A DNA stretch of 28,368 bases from Prado023 sp039812125 (GCA_039812125.1 JBDHZV010000029.1:1-28368); one strand, 5' to 3'; shown: positions 21,949-28,368, numbered from the stretch's first letter. The notes: generated by a model from the letters alone, not told the origin. Program-made: numbers and translations.

Positions 21949-23502
21949 CTAGTGCGGACGCACGCTGGTGTCGCGCTCGCCGAGTCGGCGTGCGGGGCCG
22001 TCGGTGCGACGGCGGGCCATGCTGGCCGGGGCGGGAGCTGGCCCGGACCGGGTCAGCGGGATGAGCTCGGCATCGGGGACGGTGGTGGGCGCCAGGTGCA
22101 GGCCCCCGCCGCTGCGCTTGGCCGCGTAGAGGGCGTCGTCGGCCCGGGCCAGCAGCTCGCGCACCAGCGGTCGGGCGGGGTCGCTGAAGGCGACGCCGAT
22201 GCTGGTGGCGACCTCCAGTGCCAGGCCGCGGTCGTTGATCGGGCGGGTGACCGCGGCGGCCACCCGCATGGCCAGCGCCCGGGCTCGGTCGTGGGTGGTG
22301 CAGTGGCTCTGCACGATGACGAACTCGTCGCCGCCGAGGCGGGCCACCATGTCGTCGCGGCGGACGGTGGCCCGCAGGCGGGCGGCTGTCGCGCGCAGGA
22401 CCGCGTCACCGGCGAGGTGGCCGTGGGTGTCGTTGACCTGCTTGAACCGGTTCAGGTCGAGCATGTGCAGCGCGAACTGGTCCTCGACGCGCTGGTGGCC
22501 GGCCACGATCCGCCGGTTCAGGTCGGCGATGAGCCCGGCGCGGTTGGTCAGTCCGGTGAGCTGGTCGCGGGTGGCGCGGTCCCGGGCGCGCTGGGCGTGC
22601 TCCTGCGCGGTGATGTCGGTCAGGGTGCCGTGCATGACGGCGCCGGTCCCCTGGGGCCGCGGCACCCAGCGACCCCGCATGTGCAGCTTGACCTGCTGGC
22701 CCTCGCGGTCGCGGGTCCACAGCTCCAGCTCGAGGGGCTGGCCCTCGCCGAGGTCCCCGCGGGCCTGGCGCAGCCCGTACCGGGAGAACGGCTCGAGGTG
22801 GTCCTCCAGCACCGCCCACGTCGGGGGCAGCAGGGCGGGCAGGTCGATGCCGAGCAGCGTGCCGATCCCCAGGCCCCAGGTGACGCTGTCGTCGTCGGGA
22901 TCCCATCGCCACGTCGAGGCCCGCATGTCGGCGACCTGCTCGCTGAGCAGGTCCAGCTCGTCCACGGCGGCGGCGTGCTCGCGGATCCGCCCGAGCACCC
23001 GGTGACCGGCCTGCAGGACGTCCGCGGCCAGGTAGGCGTCGCGTGCGGAGTAGCGGTGCGGGGCGTTGGCCAGCCCCAGCAGCAGCCCTCCGGACCCGTC
23101 CAGGGAGGTCAGGCCGAGGAACCGTCGGGTGTGCGCCGTGACCGGGAACCCGGGGAGGCGACCGGTCCAGCGGGCCTCGTTCTCCACGTGCGGGCCGCCC
23201 TTCCACACCGCGGTGCCCCAGCCGACCGAGGGGATCGCGAGGTAGCGCTCCCAGGCCAGGTCGACCTCGTGGCCGTCATCGGCGCCGACGCCCACCTCGA
23301 GGGTGCGCAGGTCGGGGTTGAGGTGGTGCAGGAACCCGATCTCGCTCCCGGTGGCGCGCAGGGCCAGGGCCAGGGTCGCCCTCATCACCTGGGACTCGGA
23401 CGCGCCCAGGGGCAGCGCCAGCAGGTCGACCATCCCCCGGAGCACGCCGCCGGGGTGCTCACCCGGCCTCTCGGCGCCTCGCCCGAACTCGACGACCGAC
23501 AC
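21949..23502 (-). CDS. Diguanylate cyclase with GAF-like and PAS-like sensor regions
   Basis: The 517-residue cytosolic protein makes cyclic di-GMP from two GTP. Residues ~15-175 look like a GAF domain (ATLALALRATGSEIGFLHHL, GWGTAVWKGGPHVENEARW, FLGLTSLDGSGGLLLGLANA). A PAS/PAC-like part follows (TWRWDPDDDSVTWGLGIGTL to GAVMHGTLTDITAQEHAQRA). The C-terminal cyclase domain begins RDQLTGLTNRAGL and has an intact GGDEF at 390-394. The product-inhibition I-site RxxD (RRDD) is five residues before it. DLNRFKQVNDTHGHLAGD is the standard substrate segment. No EAL domain is present. GTG 23502 has GGGAGGTGAGG upstream. The last ~45 residues are basic and disordered. The signal sensed is unknown. Confidence 0.92.
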   Translation of the reverse strand: MSVVEFGRGAERPGEHPGGVLRGMVDLLALPLGASESQVMRATLALALRATGSEIGFLHHLNPDLRTLEVGVGADDGHEVDLAWERYLAIPSVGWGTAVWKGGPHVENEARWTGRLPGFPVTAHTRRFLGLTSLDGSGGLLLGLANAPHRYSARDAYLAADVLQAGHRVLGRIREHAAAVDELDLLSEQVADMRASTWRWDPDDDSVTWGLGIGTLLGIDLPALLPPTWAVLEDHLEPFSRYGLRQARGDLGEGQPLELELWTRDREGQQVKLHMRGRWVPRPQGTGAVMHGTLTDITAQEHAQRARDRATRDQLTGLTNRAGLIADLNRRIVAGHQRVEDQFALHMLDLNRFKQVNDTHGHLAGDAVLRATAARLRATVRRDDMVARLGGDEFVIVQSHCTTHDRARALAMRVAAAVTRPINDRGLALEVATSIGVAFSDPARPLVRELLARADDALYAAKRSGGGLHLAPTTVPDAELIPLTRSGPAPAPASMARRRTDGPARRLGERDTSVRPH

Positions 23503-23611
23503 CCTCACCTCCCGGTCTTCCCAGCCTGCCCGGATGTGTGCCCCGTGACCTTGCTCTCGGCGCGAACCCGGCCCCACTTGAGGGTGACCTCACCGCAGGT
23601 CCGCGGTCACG

Positions 23612-24091
23612 TCACCGCTCGGGCCGCTCGGGTGCGGACTCGACCCGGTCCTTGAGCTGCGCCAGGCCCTTCTCCAGGTCGGCCCCGATCGCCCTGTCCA
23701 TGTTCCAGACCACCCCCATGACCCGGGAGACCACCGTCCTCGGGCTGCGCAGCTGCCACTGGACCCGGGTCTGGTCGCCGGCCCCGGTGAGCTCGAACCG
23801 CACGGTGCTCGACGAGCGGAACGGCTTGAGGAACCGCAGGTCGACGTCGATCCGGTCCGGGGCGACCCCAGTGATCTCCATCCGACCCGCCCCCGCCTTC
23901 CGGTTGCCCGACCAGGCGTACGTCGCCCCGAGCCCCTGGGCCGGTCCGGAGTAGGTGCGCTGCAGGTCGGGGTCCAGGCCCTCCCACGGCGACCAGTCGA
24001 CCCAGCGGCGGAAGTCGACCACGTAGGAGGCGATCACCTCGGCGGGGGCCGCCACGGTGACTGCCCGCTCGATGACGGAGTACTCGGTCAT
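23612..24091 (-). CDS. SRPBCC/polyketide-cyclase-like protein
   Basis: The 159-residue START-like fold protein opens MTEYSVIERAVTVAAPAEVI, then SYVVDFRRWVDWSPWEGLDP, the typical first strand, helix and 'W-x-x-W-x-P-W' block. The later strands GATYAWSGNRKAGAGRMEIT, RFLKPFRSSSTVRFEL and the C-terminal helix MDRAIGADLEKGLAQLKD complete the fold. Members bind hydrophobic ligands in a deep cavity; this subgroup has no known substrate. ATG 24091 follows GGGAGGA by about 5 bases. It is divergent from pirin, with the iron box 56 bases upstream, so it may be iron-regulated. It shares a strand with the GGDEF gene 109 bases downstream. Confidence 0.85.
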   Translation of the reverse strand: MTEYSVIERAVTVAAPAEVIASYVVDFRRWVDWSPWEGLDPDLQRTYSGPAQGLGATYAWSGNRKAGAGRMEITGVAPDRIDVDLRFLKPFRSSSTVRFELTGAGDQTRVQWQLRSPRTVVSRVMGVVWNMDRAIGADLEKGLAQLKDRVESAPERPER

Positions 24092-24146
24092 GGCGTCCTC
24101 CCAACGGATGGCGGCGGTCGGCGACAGCGGGGTCGACGCTGAAGGC

Positions 24147-24165
24147 TGAGGTTAGGCTAACCCAA
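24147..24165. promoter_or_regulatory. IdeR/DtxR iron box between SRPBCC and pirin genes
   Basis: TGAGGTTAGGCTAACCCAA matches the actinobacterial iron box TTAGGTTAGGCTAACCTAA at 17 of 19 positions; the core GGTTAGGCTAACC is a perfect dyad around one base. It lies 56 bases before the SRPBCC ATG and just upstream of the -10 at 24181 for the pirin unit, so one dimer pair could control both directions. Fe2+-loaded IdeR normally represses such promoters. Confidence 0.75.
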
Positions 24166-24180
24166 GGTTCAGGATGGATC

Positions 24181-24196
24181 TAGCATGGATCCATGC
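24181..24196 (+). promoter_or_regulatory. -10 element and 14-bp palindrome at the start of the pirin transcript
   Basis: TAGCAT at 24181-24186 fits TANNNT and is six bases before ATG 24193. The perfect palindrome GCATGGATCCATGC (24183-24196) overlaps the -10 and the predicted start, a position suited to a second repressor. The iron box covers the -35 position. Confidence 0.5.
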
Positions 24197-24234
24197 CCCT
24201 GGATCGTCCGGCCCTGCTGGGGGCCCGGCCATGA
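24193..24234 (+). CDS. 13-residue leaderless leader ORF coupled to pirin
   Basis: ATG 24193 opens a 13-codon frame (MPLDRPALLGARP) that ends in TGA at 24232-24234. The TGA overlaps the pirin ATG as ATGA. The ATG sits exactly where a transcript from TAGCAT would begin, so it should be read by leaderless initiation, and ribosomes ending there could restart on pirin, which has only a weak G-run upstream. The peptide has no obvious amino-acid-sensing run. A competing in-frame start for pirin itself is ATG 24174, but that lies upstream of the predicted transcription start. Confidence 0.4.
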   Translation: MPLDRPALLGARP

Positions 24235-25208
24235 CCAACCCGGAGCGCGATCCCGCCGAGCAGTGGTGCGGTCCTGGCGCGGGGGATCCCGGCGACGGGG
24301 ATGTCCAGGTGCTGGCCGCCCGCGAGGTCCCGCTGGGCGGTCTGCGGGCGATGACCGTGCGGCGCACGCTGCCCCAGCGGGGGCGCTCGCTGATCGGGGC
24401 CTGGTGCTTCGTCGATCACTACGGCCCCGACGATGTCGCGGCCACGGGCGGGATGGACGTGGCTCCGCACCCGCACACCGGGCTGCAGACCGTGAGCTGG
24501 CTGTTCGCCGGCGAGGTCGAGCACCGCGACAGCCTGGGATCGCATGCGCTGGTGCGCCCCGGGGAGGTCAACCTCATGACCGGCGGGCACGGCATCGCGC
24601 ACTCCGAGGTGTCCACGCCGGGCACCCGGCTCCTGCACGGGGTGCAGCTGTGGGTGGCCCTGCCCGATCGGCATCGCGACGCGCCGCGCGCCTTCGAGCA
24701 CCACGTGCCGCGGCCGATCCACCCGCCGGGGGCCGAGGTGCGGGTGTTCCTGGGCCGACTGGCCGGTGAGGTCTCCCCGGTTGCCACGTTCTCGCCGCTG
24801 CTGGGCGCCGAGATCCGCCTCGATGCCGGAGCCCGGCTGGACCTGGCGGTGGACGCCGGGTTCGAGCACGGCGTGCTGGTCGACGCGGGCAGCGTCTCGG
24901 TGTGCGGGCGGCCGGTGCCCCCCAGCGCGCTGGCCCACCTGTCCCCGGGCCGGCGCACGCTGACGCTGTCGGCGAGCCCGGCGGGACCGGCCCGGATGGT
25001 CCTGCTGGGCGGGGCGCCGTTCGAGGAGCAGGTCGTGATGTGGTGGAACTTCGTCGCTCGCAGCCACGACGAGATCGTCGAGGCGCGGCGCGCCTGGGAG
25101 GCGGGGTCCGATCGGTTCGGCCAGGTCGAGGGCTACACCGGCCCGGTCCCGCGGCTGCCCGCGCCGGTGCTGCCGAGCGTCCGGATCCTGCCCCGCCGCA
25201 ACGCCTGA
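24231..25208 (+). CDS. Pirin family protein
   Basis: The 325-residue bicupin has the N-terminal cupin metal site His-x-His (APHPHTGLQTVSWLF), a third His and the Glu in TGGHGIAHSEVS, all intact. VDHYGPDDVAATGGMDVAPH precedes it and LHGVQLWVALP follows, as in bacterial pirins. The C-terminal cupin contains GGAPFEEQVVMWWNFVARSH and ends with the Gly-Arg-rich tail of the family. Pirins bind iron; some have quercetinase activity, others act as redox regulators or affect pyruvate dehydrogenase. The IdeR-type box upstream fits an iron-linked role. The start is set by the ATGA overlap; an alternative 19 codons earlier (24174) is possible. Confidence 0.9.
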   Translation: MTNPERDPAEQWCGPGAGDPGDGDVQVLAAREVPLGGLRAMTVRRTLPQRGRSLIGAWCFVDHYGPDDVAATGGMDVAPHPHTGLQTVSWLFAGEVEHRDSLGSHALVRPGEVNLMTGGHGIAHSEVSTPGTRLLHGVQLWVALPDRHRDAPRAFEHHVPRPIHPPGAEVRVFLGRLAGEVSPVATFSPLLGAEIRLDAGARLDLAVDAGFEHGVLVDAGSVSVCGRPVPPSALAHLSPGRRTLTLSASPAGPARMVLLGGAPFEEQVVMWWNFVARSHDEIVEARRAWEAGSDRFGQVEGYTGPVPRLPAPVLPSVRILPRRNA

Positions 25209-25258
25209 GGCCCGCCGCTGCAGTCGGTCGGCCCCTGTACCCGCGACCTCCCGGAGCG

Positions 25259-25282
25259 TATGGTGAGGGGAGCCTAACCACC
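25259..25282 (+). promoter_or_regulatory. -10 and imperfect iron-box-like dyad upstream of the SnoaL-like gene
   Basis: TATGGT (25259-25264) fits TANNNT. Overlapping it, GGTGAGG-N4-CCTAACC (25262-25279) is a near-perfect 7-4-7 inverted repeat. Against the 19-base iron box, TGAGGGGAGCCTAACCACC matches about 13 positions. It is a weak IdeR candidate or a site for another regulator. Confidence 0.35.
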
Positions 25283-25342
25283 TCGGGCATCGGTGCGGCC
25301 CGCGGTGCAGAGGCTCGGACCGAGTCGGATGCGGAGGGCGGA

Positions 25343-25750
25343 ATGTCGGACAACGCTGAGATCGTCCGCGGGATCTACACCGCGATGAACGCGCATGACA
25401 TCGACGCGATGACCTCGATGATGCGCGAGGACATCCTCGACCATGAGATGGCCGGGGAGCTGCCCCCGGGCCGGGCCGGGGTCCAGCAGTGGTTCGGGAC
25501 CCTCTTCGAGGCGTTCCCCGACATGACCACGACGGTTGAGGACGTGATCTGCCAGGGCGACCGCTGCGCCTGCCGGGTCCGGATGCACGGCACCCACCAG
25601 GCGGACTTCCTGGGCATCCCTGCCACCCGCAACCCGGTGGACATCGAGGTCATCGACATCATGCGCATCGAGGACGGTCGCGTGGCCGAGCACTGGGGCC
25701 TCAGCGACGACGTCCGCATGATGCGCCAGCTCGGCGCCGCGATGGCCTGA
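25343..25750 (+). CDS. SnoaL-like ester-cyclase-family protein
   Basis: The 135-residue NTF2-like protein is of the SnoaL/ester cyclase type. It opens NAEIVRGIYTAMNAHDIDAM. Further blocks are REDILDHEMAGELPPGRAGV, WFGTLFEAFPDMTTTVEDVI, a central strand pair RCACRVRMHGTHQADFLGIP, and the closing DIMRIEDGRVAEHWGLSDDV. The D-I-x-R-x-x-x-G-x-x-x-EHW block is the usual family ending. Substrate unknown; most stand-alone members are uncharacterised. ATG 25343 follows GGAGGG by 5 bases. It follows pirin on the same strand at 134 bases, but has its own -10-like element and a terminator after it, so it is probably a separate unit. Confidence 0.87.
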   Translation: MSDNAEIVRGIYTAMNAHDIDAMTSMMREDILDHEMAGELPPGRAGVQQWFGTLFEAFPDMTTTVEDVICQGDRCACRVRMHGTHQADFLGIPATRNPVDIEVIDIMRIEDGRVAEHWGLSDDVRMMRQLGAAMA

Positions 25751-25755
25751 TCCCG

Positions 25756-25778
25756 CGGCGGCCTGATCCCGGCCGCCG
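25756..25778. terminator. Bidirectional hairpin with duplicated stop region
   Basis: CGGCGGCC, 7-base loop TGATCCC, GGCCGCCG: perfect 8-bp stem 5 bases after the SnoaL-like stop and before the convergent lacI-family stop. GGCCTGATCCCG occurs at 25744-25755 (containing the TGA) and again at 25760-25771. Confidence 0.6.
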
Positions 25779-25815
25779 ACCCACCCCGGCCGCGTCGCTG
25801 AGGGCTGCTGGCCGA

Positions 25816-26880
25816 TCAGGGCTCCGGTGGGGCCGCGGGTCGCGGTGGCGCGCTGCTGCCCCGGACCACCAGTTCGGCGCGCAGGTCCGCAACCCGCGCG
25901 GGCCGGCCCGCGACCAGGTCCAGGGCGACTGTGGCGGCCGCCCGACCGAGGCCCTGCAGCTCCTGGCGCACAGTGGTCAGCGGCGGCCGGGAGTGCCCGG
26001 CGGCGGCGATGTCGTCGAACCCGACGACGGACAGCTCGCCCGGAACGTCGATCCCGAGTCGTTCGGCGGCGTCCAGCACGGCCAGCGCCAGCACGTCGGT
26101 CACGGCGAACACCGCGCTGGGTCGAGCGGCCGGCGGGCGGTCGAGCAGGCTGAGCGCGGCGGTGACGCCCTCGTCGTGGGAGTGCTCCGCCGCCCGGGCC
26201 ACGGTGGTGGCCCCGCCCCGCGAGGCGACTGCGCGGCGGAACCCCTGGGCGCGCTCGTGGATGCCGAACCGCACGGGCAGGTTCGGGTCCTCGGGATCGC
26301 CGGGCTGCCGGCCGCGCAGGTCCACCACACCCAGCTGCCGGTGGCCCAGGTCGAGCAGGTGGGCCGCGGCCAGCGAGCCCGCTCGCCGGTTGTCGACGCC
26401 GACGAGCGGCACGCCGGTCAGCCGGGGGCTGCCGACGACCACCAGCGGCAGCCGGCGAGCCCGGACGGCGACCAGCGCCTCGTCGTGCTCGTCCATCGAG
26501 CACACCACGAACGCGTCGACCACGGCGCCGCGCACCACGTCGGCGCTGTCCCGCACCCCGGAGGGGACCAGCAGCATCGCCCGGCCCGCGGCGCTGAGCT
26601 CGCCGGCGATGCCGGCCATGATCAGCACCATTCCCGGGTCGAGGAACGCATAGGGGAGCCGCTCGGTCATCAGCACCCCGATGGTGCCCGCGCGGCCCCG
26701 GCGCAGCGACCGGGCTGCTGGGTCCGGCCCGGCGTACCCCAGCTGCTCGGCGACTGCGAGCACCCGGGCACGGGTCTCGCCCGAGAGCTGGTCGGGGCGG
26801 TTGTAGGCGTTGGACACCGTCATCCGGGAGACCCCGGCGGCTGCGGCGACGGTGTCCAGGGTCGGCCGTTCGGCGCCCAC
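25816..26880 (-). CDS. LacI-family transcriptional regulator
   Basis: The 354-residue regulator has the N-terminal helix-turn-helix TLDTVAAAAGVSRMTVSNAY, then NRPDQLSGETRARVLAVAEQ and the hinge helix DPAARSLRRGRAGTIGVL. The periplasmic-binding-like core follows (LVPSGVRDSADVVRGAVVDA, VVGSPRLTGVPLVGVDNRRA, HLLDLGHRQLGVVDLRG, AVFAVTDVLALAVLDAAERLG, VVGFDDIAAAGHSRPPLTTV). All domains are complete. It should sense a sugar or nucleoside and repress the divergent PQ-loop gene, and possibly itself, through the palindrome at 26952. GTG 26880 follows AAGGAG by 6 bases. The effector is unknown. Confidence 0.92.
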   Translation of the reverse strand: MGAERPTLDTVAAAAGVSRMTVSNAYNRPDQLSGETRARVLAVAEQLGYAGPDPAARSLRRGRAGTIGVLMTERLPYAFLDPGMVLIMAGIAGELSAAGRAMLLVPSGVRDSADVVRGAVVDAFVVCSMDEHDEALVAVRARRLPLVVVGSPRLTGVPLVGVDNRRAGSLAAAHLLDLGHRQLGVVDLRGRQPGDPEDPNLPVRFGIHERAQGFRRAVASRGGATTVARAAEHSHDEGVTAALSLLDRPPAARPSAVFAVTDVLALAVLDAAERLGIDVPGELSVVGFDDIAAAGHSRPPLTTVRQELQGLGRAAATVALDLVAGRPARVADLRAELVVRGSSAPPRPAAPPEP

Positions 26881-26932
26881 GCCGGCTCCTTCCCCCTCGG
26901 CGGGAGCGCTCGGGTTGCGCTCCGGTCCAGAG

Positions 26933-26967
26933 GTTCTGTACCGTTCCAGATTGTATCGATACAGAAC
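26933..26967. promoter_or_regulatory. LacI-type operator in the divergent control region
   Basis: TGTATCGATACA at 26952-26963 is a perfect 12-bp palindrome with the central CG of LacI-family operators. GTTCTGTA (26933-26940) and TACAGAAC (26960-26967) form a further perfect inverted repeat, so a second half-operator probably lies about 20 bases away. The site is 12-16 bases before the PQ-loop ATG and about 70 bases before the regulator start. It is the most A/T-rich spot in the region. Confidence 0.75.
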
Positions 26968-26978
26968 AAGGAACGCAG

Positions 26979-27620
26979 ATGGACCTCACCACCTTCGCCC
27001 TCGGGCTGGCCTATGTCGGATCGGCCGTCGGGATCGCCGTCGTCATCCCCCAGGTCCTGCGGACCGTGGCCAACCCGACGATGCGGGGAGTCTCGCCGTG
27101 GACGTGGGCGCTGGCGGCGATCTCATGCTCGTTGTGGCTGACGTACGGCCTGCGCACCGCCTCGATGCCCCAGGTCCCGGGCAACGCCGTCACGATCGTC
27201 GGCGCGTTCGCCATCGTCGTGCTGGTCCCGGCGGGGTGGCACCGCCGCGCCCGCGCCGCAGCGCTGCTCGGCGCGATGACCGCGCTGCTCGCGCTGAGCA
27301 CCATCCTGGAGCCCCGGCAGGTGGGCTTCCTGGCGTTCGGCGTGGGCCAGCTGGCGGCGTGGCCGCAGGTGTACGAGACCTGCTGGACCCGGCGGGGGAT
27401 GGGTCCCTCCGCGATCTCGCTGGCCTCGCAGGCATTCGGCATCGCCGCGCAGAGCTGCTGGCTGGCCTTCGCCCTGATCACCACCGATGTTCCGGTGATC
27501 ATCGGCGCCAGCCTGGCGCTTGTCACGTTCGGGCTGGTGACCGGGGTGGAGCTGTCGCGGCGTCGGGCGGCCGCGCGGGTCGACGTCCCGGCGCGCTGGG
27601 AGCTGCAGGCGGCTGCCTGA
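26979..27620 (+). CDS. Double-length PQ-loop / SWEET-like membrane protein
   Basis: The 213-residue protein has about seven hydrophobic helices. Two similar three-helix units are visible: GSAVGIAVVIPQVLRTVANP followed by GVSPWTWALAAISCSLWLTY, and VGQLAAWPQVYETCWTRRGM followed by GPSAISLASQAFGIAAQSCW then LAFAL. Each has the Pro-Gln of the PQ-loop/SWEET superfamily and the following G-x-S...W/Q...W pattern. Bacterial SemiSWEETs are about 90 residues with one unit and dimerise; here both units are on one chain, as in eukaryotic SWEETs. It is probably a bidirectional sugar facilitator in the cytoplasmic membrane. AAGGA lies 7 bases before ATG 26979. The adjacent LacI-family regulator and operator support a sugar role. 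Confidence 0.85.
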   Translation: MDLTTFALGLAYVGSAVGIAVVIPQVLRTVANPTMRGVSPWTWALAAISCSLWLTYGLRTASMPQVPGNAVTIVGAFAIVVLVPAGWHRRARAAALLGAMTALLALSTILEPRQVGFLAFGVGQLAAWPQVYETCWTRRGMGPSAISLASQAFGIAAQSCWLAFALITTDVPVIIGASLALVTFGLVTGVELSRRRAAARVDVPARWELQAAA

Positions 27621-27643
27621 GGGGCGCGCCGGGTGCCTGGTGC

Positions 27644-27657
27644 CGGCAGTGCTGCCG
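27644..27657. terminator. Small hairpin between convergent genes
   Basis: CGGCA, loop GTGC, TGCCG in the 44-base gap between the PQ-loop and GGDEF stops. Confidence 0.3.
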
Positions 27658-27664
27658 TGCCGCC

Positions 27665-28368
27665 TCAGTGCCCACCCTTGGACCGGTACATCAGGTCGTC
27701 GGCCGCTTCGACGGCGGACAGCACATCCGGTTCCTCGGGGTCCCAGAGCGCCGTCCCGGCCGTCCACGGACACGGCGAGACCGACCGCAGCCGCTCGAGG
27801 GTGTGCTGCGCCTGGTCGACATCGCACGCGGGCAGCACGATGACGAACTCGTCCCCGCCGACCCGGGCGACCTGGTCGCTGGGCCGCAGCACGGCCGACC
27901 ACGCCCGAACCAGGTCGACGAGCAGGGCGTCGCCGGCGGCGTGCCCCAGGCGGTCGTTGACCTGCTTGAACCGGTCGAGGTCGAGCAGGGCGACCGCCGT
28001 CGGCCGGCCTGCCCGGGCGGCGACCGCGCGCACACCCGGGGCGCGGGCCGCCAGGCCGTTGCGGTTCAGCGCGCCGGTCAGCGGGTCCACGAGGGAGGCC
28101 GCGCGCAGGCGGCGCACCAGGCTGTAGACGTGCAGCGTGTTGAACACGAGCATGCCCACCACCACTGCCGCCACCCATGACCCGCTGAGCACGTCCGTCG
28201 TCGCCACAGACCAGCAGTAGGCAGTGACGCTGATCGCCAGGAACGCCACGATGCGCCCCAGGGGCAGGGCGTAGGCGGCGAAGACGCCCAGCAGGATCAG
28301 GCCCAGGCCGTTGAGGACCTGCACGTTCGCGTGCCCCGTGATCACCGCCCCGCCGGCCAGGAGCACGG
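27665..28368 (-). CDS. Membrane-bound diguanylate cyclase, 5' end beyond the window
   Basis: About 234 residues are visible and the frame is open at the right edge. The first ~90 visible residues are hydrophobic helices (VQVLNGLGLILLGVFAAYAL, RIVAFLAISVTAYCWSVA, WVAAVVVGMLVFNTLHVYSL), probably the last three of a membrane domain. The cyclase domain follows: SLVDPLTGALNRNGL, LLDLDRFKQVNDRLGHAAGD, and the GGDEF motif in QVARVGGDEFVIVLP with an I-site RPSD five residues before it. The end AADDLMYRSKGGH is the usual GGDEF terminus. It should make cyclic di-GMP at the membrane. A start inside the window (GTG 28366) cannot be excluded but is unlikely. Confidence 0.9.
   Translation of the reverse strand, partial: VLLAGGAVITGHANVQVLNGLGLILLGVFAAYALPLGRIVAFLAISVTAYCWSVATTDVLSGSWVAAVVVGMLVFNTLHVYSLVRRLRAASLVDPLTGALNRNGLAARAPGVRAVAARAGRPTAVALLDLDRFKQVNDRLGHAAGDALLVDLVRAWSAVLRPSDQVARVGGDEFVIVLPACDVDQAQHTLERLRSVSPCPWTAGTALWDPEEPDVLSAVEAADDLMYRSKGGH

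Noticed and set aside
19657..23655. Very long plus-strand open frame opposite the aldo/keto reductase, FBP aldolase/phosphatase and GGDEF genes
   Set aside because: It is the antisense shadow of three well-recognised minus-strand genes; the translation is low-complexity His/Gln/Gly/Arg-rich and has no start signal.

Overview
The window is about 72% G+C by eye. Codon third positions are almost all G or C, Shine-Dalgarno sites are strong, and GTG starts, GTGA/ATGA overlaps and apparently leaderless genes are common. This fits a high-GC actinobacterium. Family content (GAP/LysE-type exporter, DUF7218-type protein, IdeR-type iron box) agrees, but I cannot name a genus. I see no rRNA, tRNA, CRISPR array, insertion sequence or prophage, and the region reads as chromosome.

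Layout. Positions 1-1550 hold the start of an unknown gene running off the left edge and two decayed genes back to back: the tail of a multi-helix membrane protein and an alpha/beta-hydrolase with internal deletions. From 1.55 to 12 kb come mostly single genes: an unknown two-part protein with a strong internal ribosome binding site, a secreted or anchored beta-lactamase-like serine hydrolase, a coupled pair (PEP mutase/isocitrate lyase family and a conserved membrane-associated protein), a RibD-C/DHFR-like reductase, two hypotheticals (one a lipoprotein), a GAP-family membrane protein, and an AAA-type ATPase divergent from a small unknown gene. VanZ-like, MFS and bacterial PH-domain genes follow (12.0-14.1 kb).

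From 14.2 to 16.6 kb a minus-strand block carries five very small or low-complexity proteins and a general-stress-type short-chain dehydrogenase; it resembles a stress-response cassette. At 16.7-19.5 kb cbiM-cbiN-like nickel/cobalt ECF genes, without the T and A components, are followed by an unrelated BcrA/NatA-type ABC exporter pair. A Fur-family-like dyad, best matching Nur, covers the promoter. Two strong hairpins end the unit.

From 19.7 to 24.1 kb the minus strand carries a YghZ-type aldo/keto reductase, an archaeal-type (class V) fructose-1,6-bisphosphate aldolase/phosphatase, a GAF/PAS-like GGDEF protein and an SRPBCC protein. A very good IdeR/DtxR iron box separates the last from a divergent pirin gene, whose start overlaps the stop of a 13-codon leaderless leader ORF. 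A SnoaL-like gene follows. At the right end a LacI-family regulator is divergent from a double-length PQ-loop/SWEET-like transporter with a palindromic operator between them, and a second GGDEF protein runs off the edge.

The most unusual signals are the internal start at 2212, the iron box with coupled leader ORF at 24.15-24.23 kb, the stress-like small-protein cassette, the full-length SWEET-like protein under an apparent LacI operator, and the archaeal-type FBP aldolase/phosphatase. I did not find a clear-cut new defence or mobile system.
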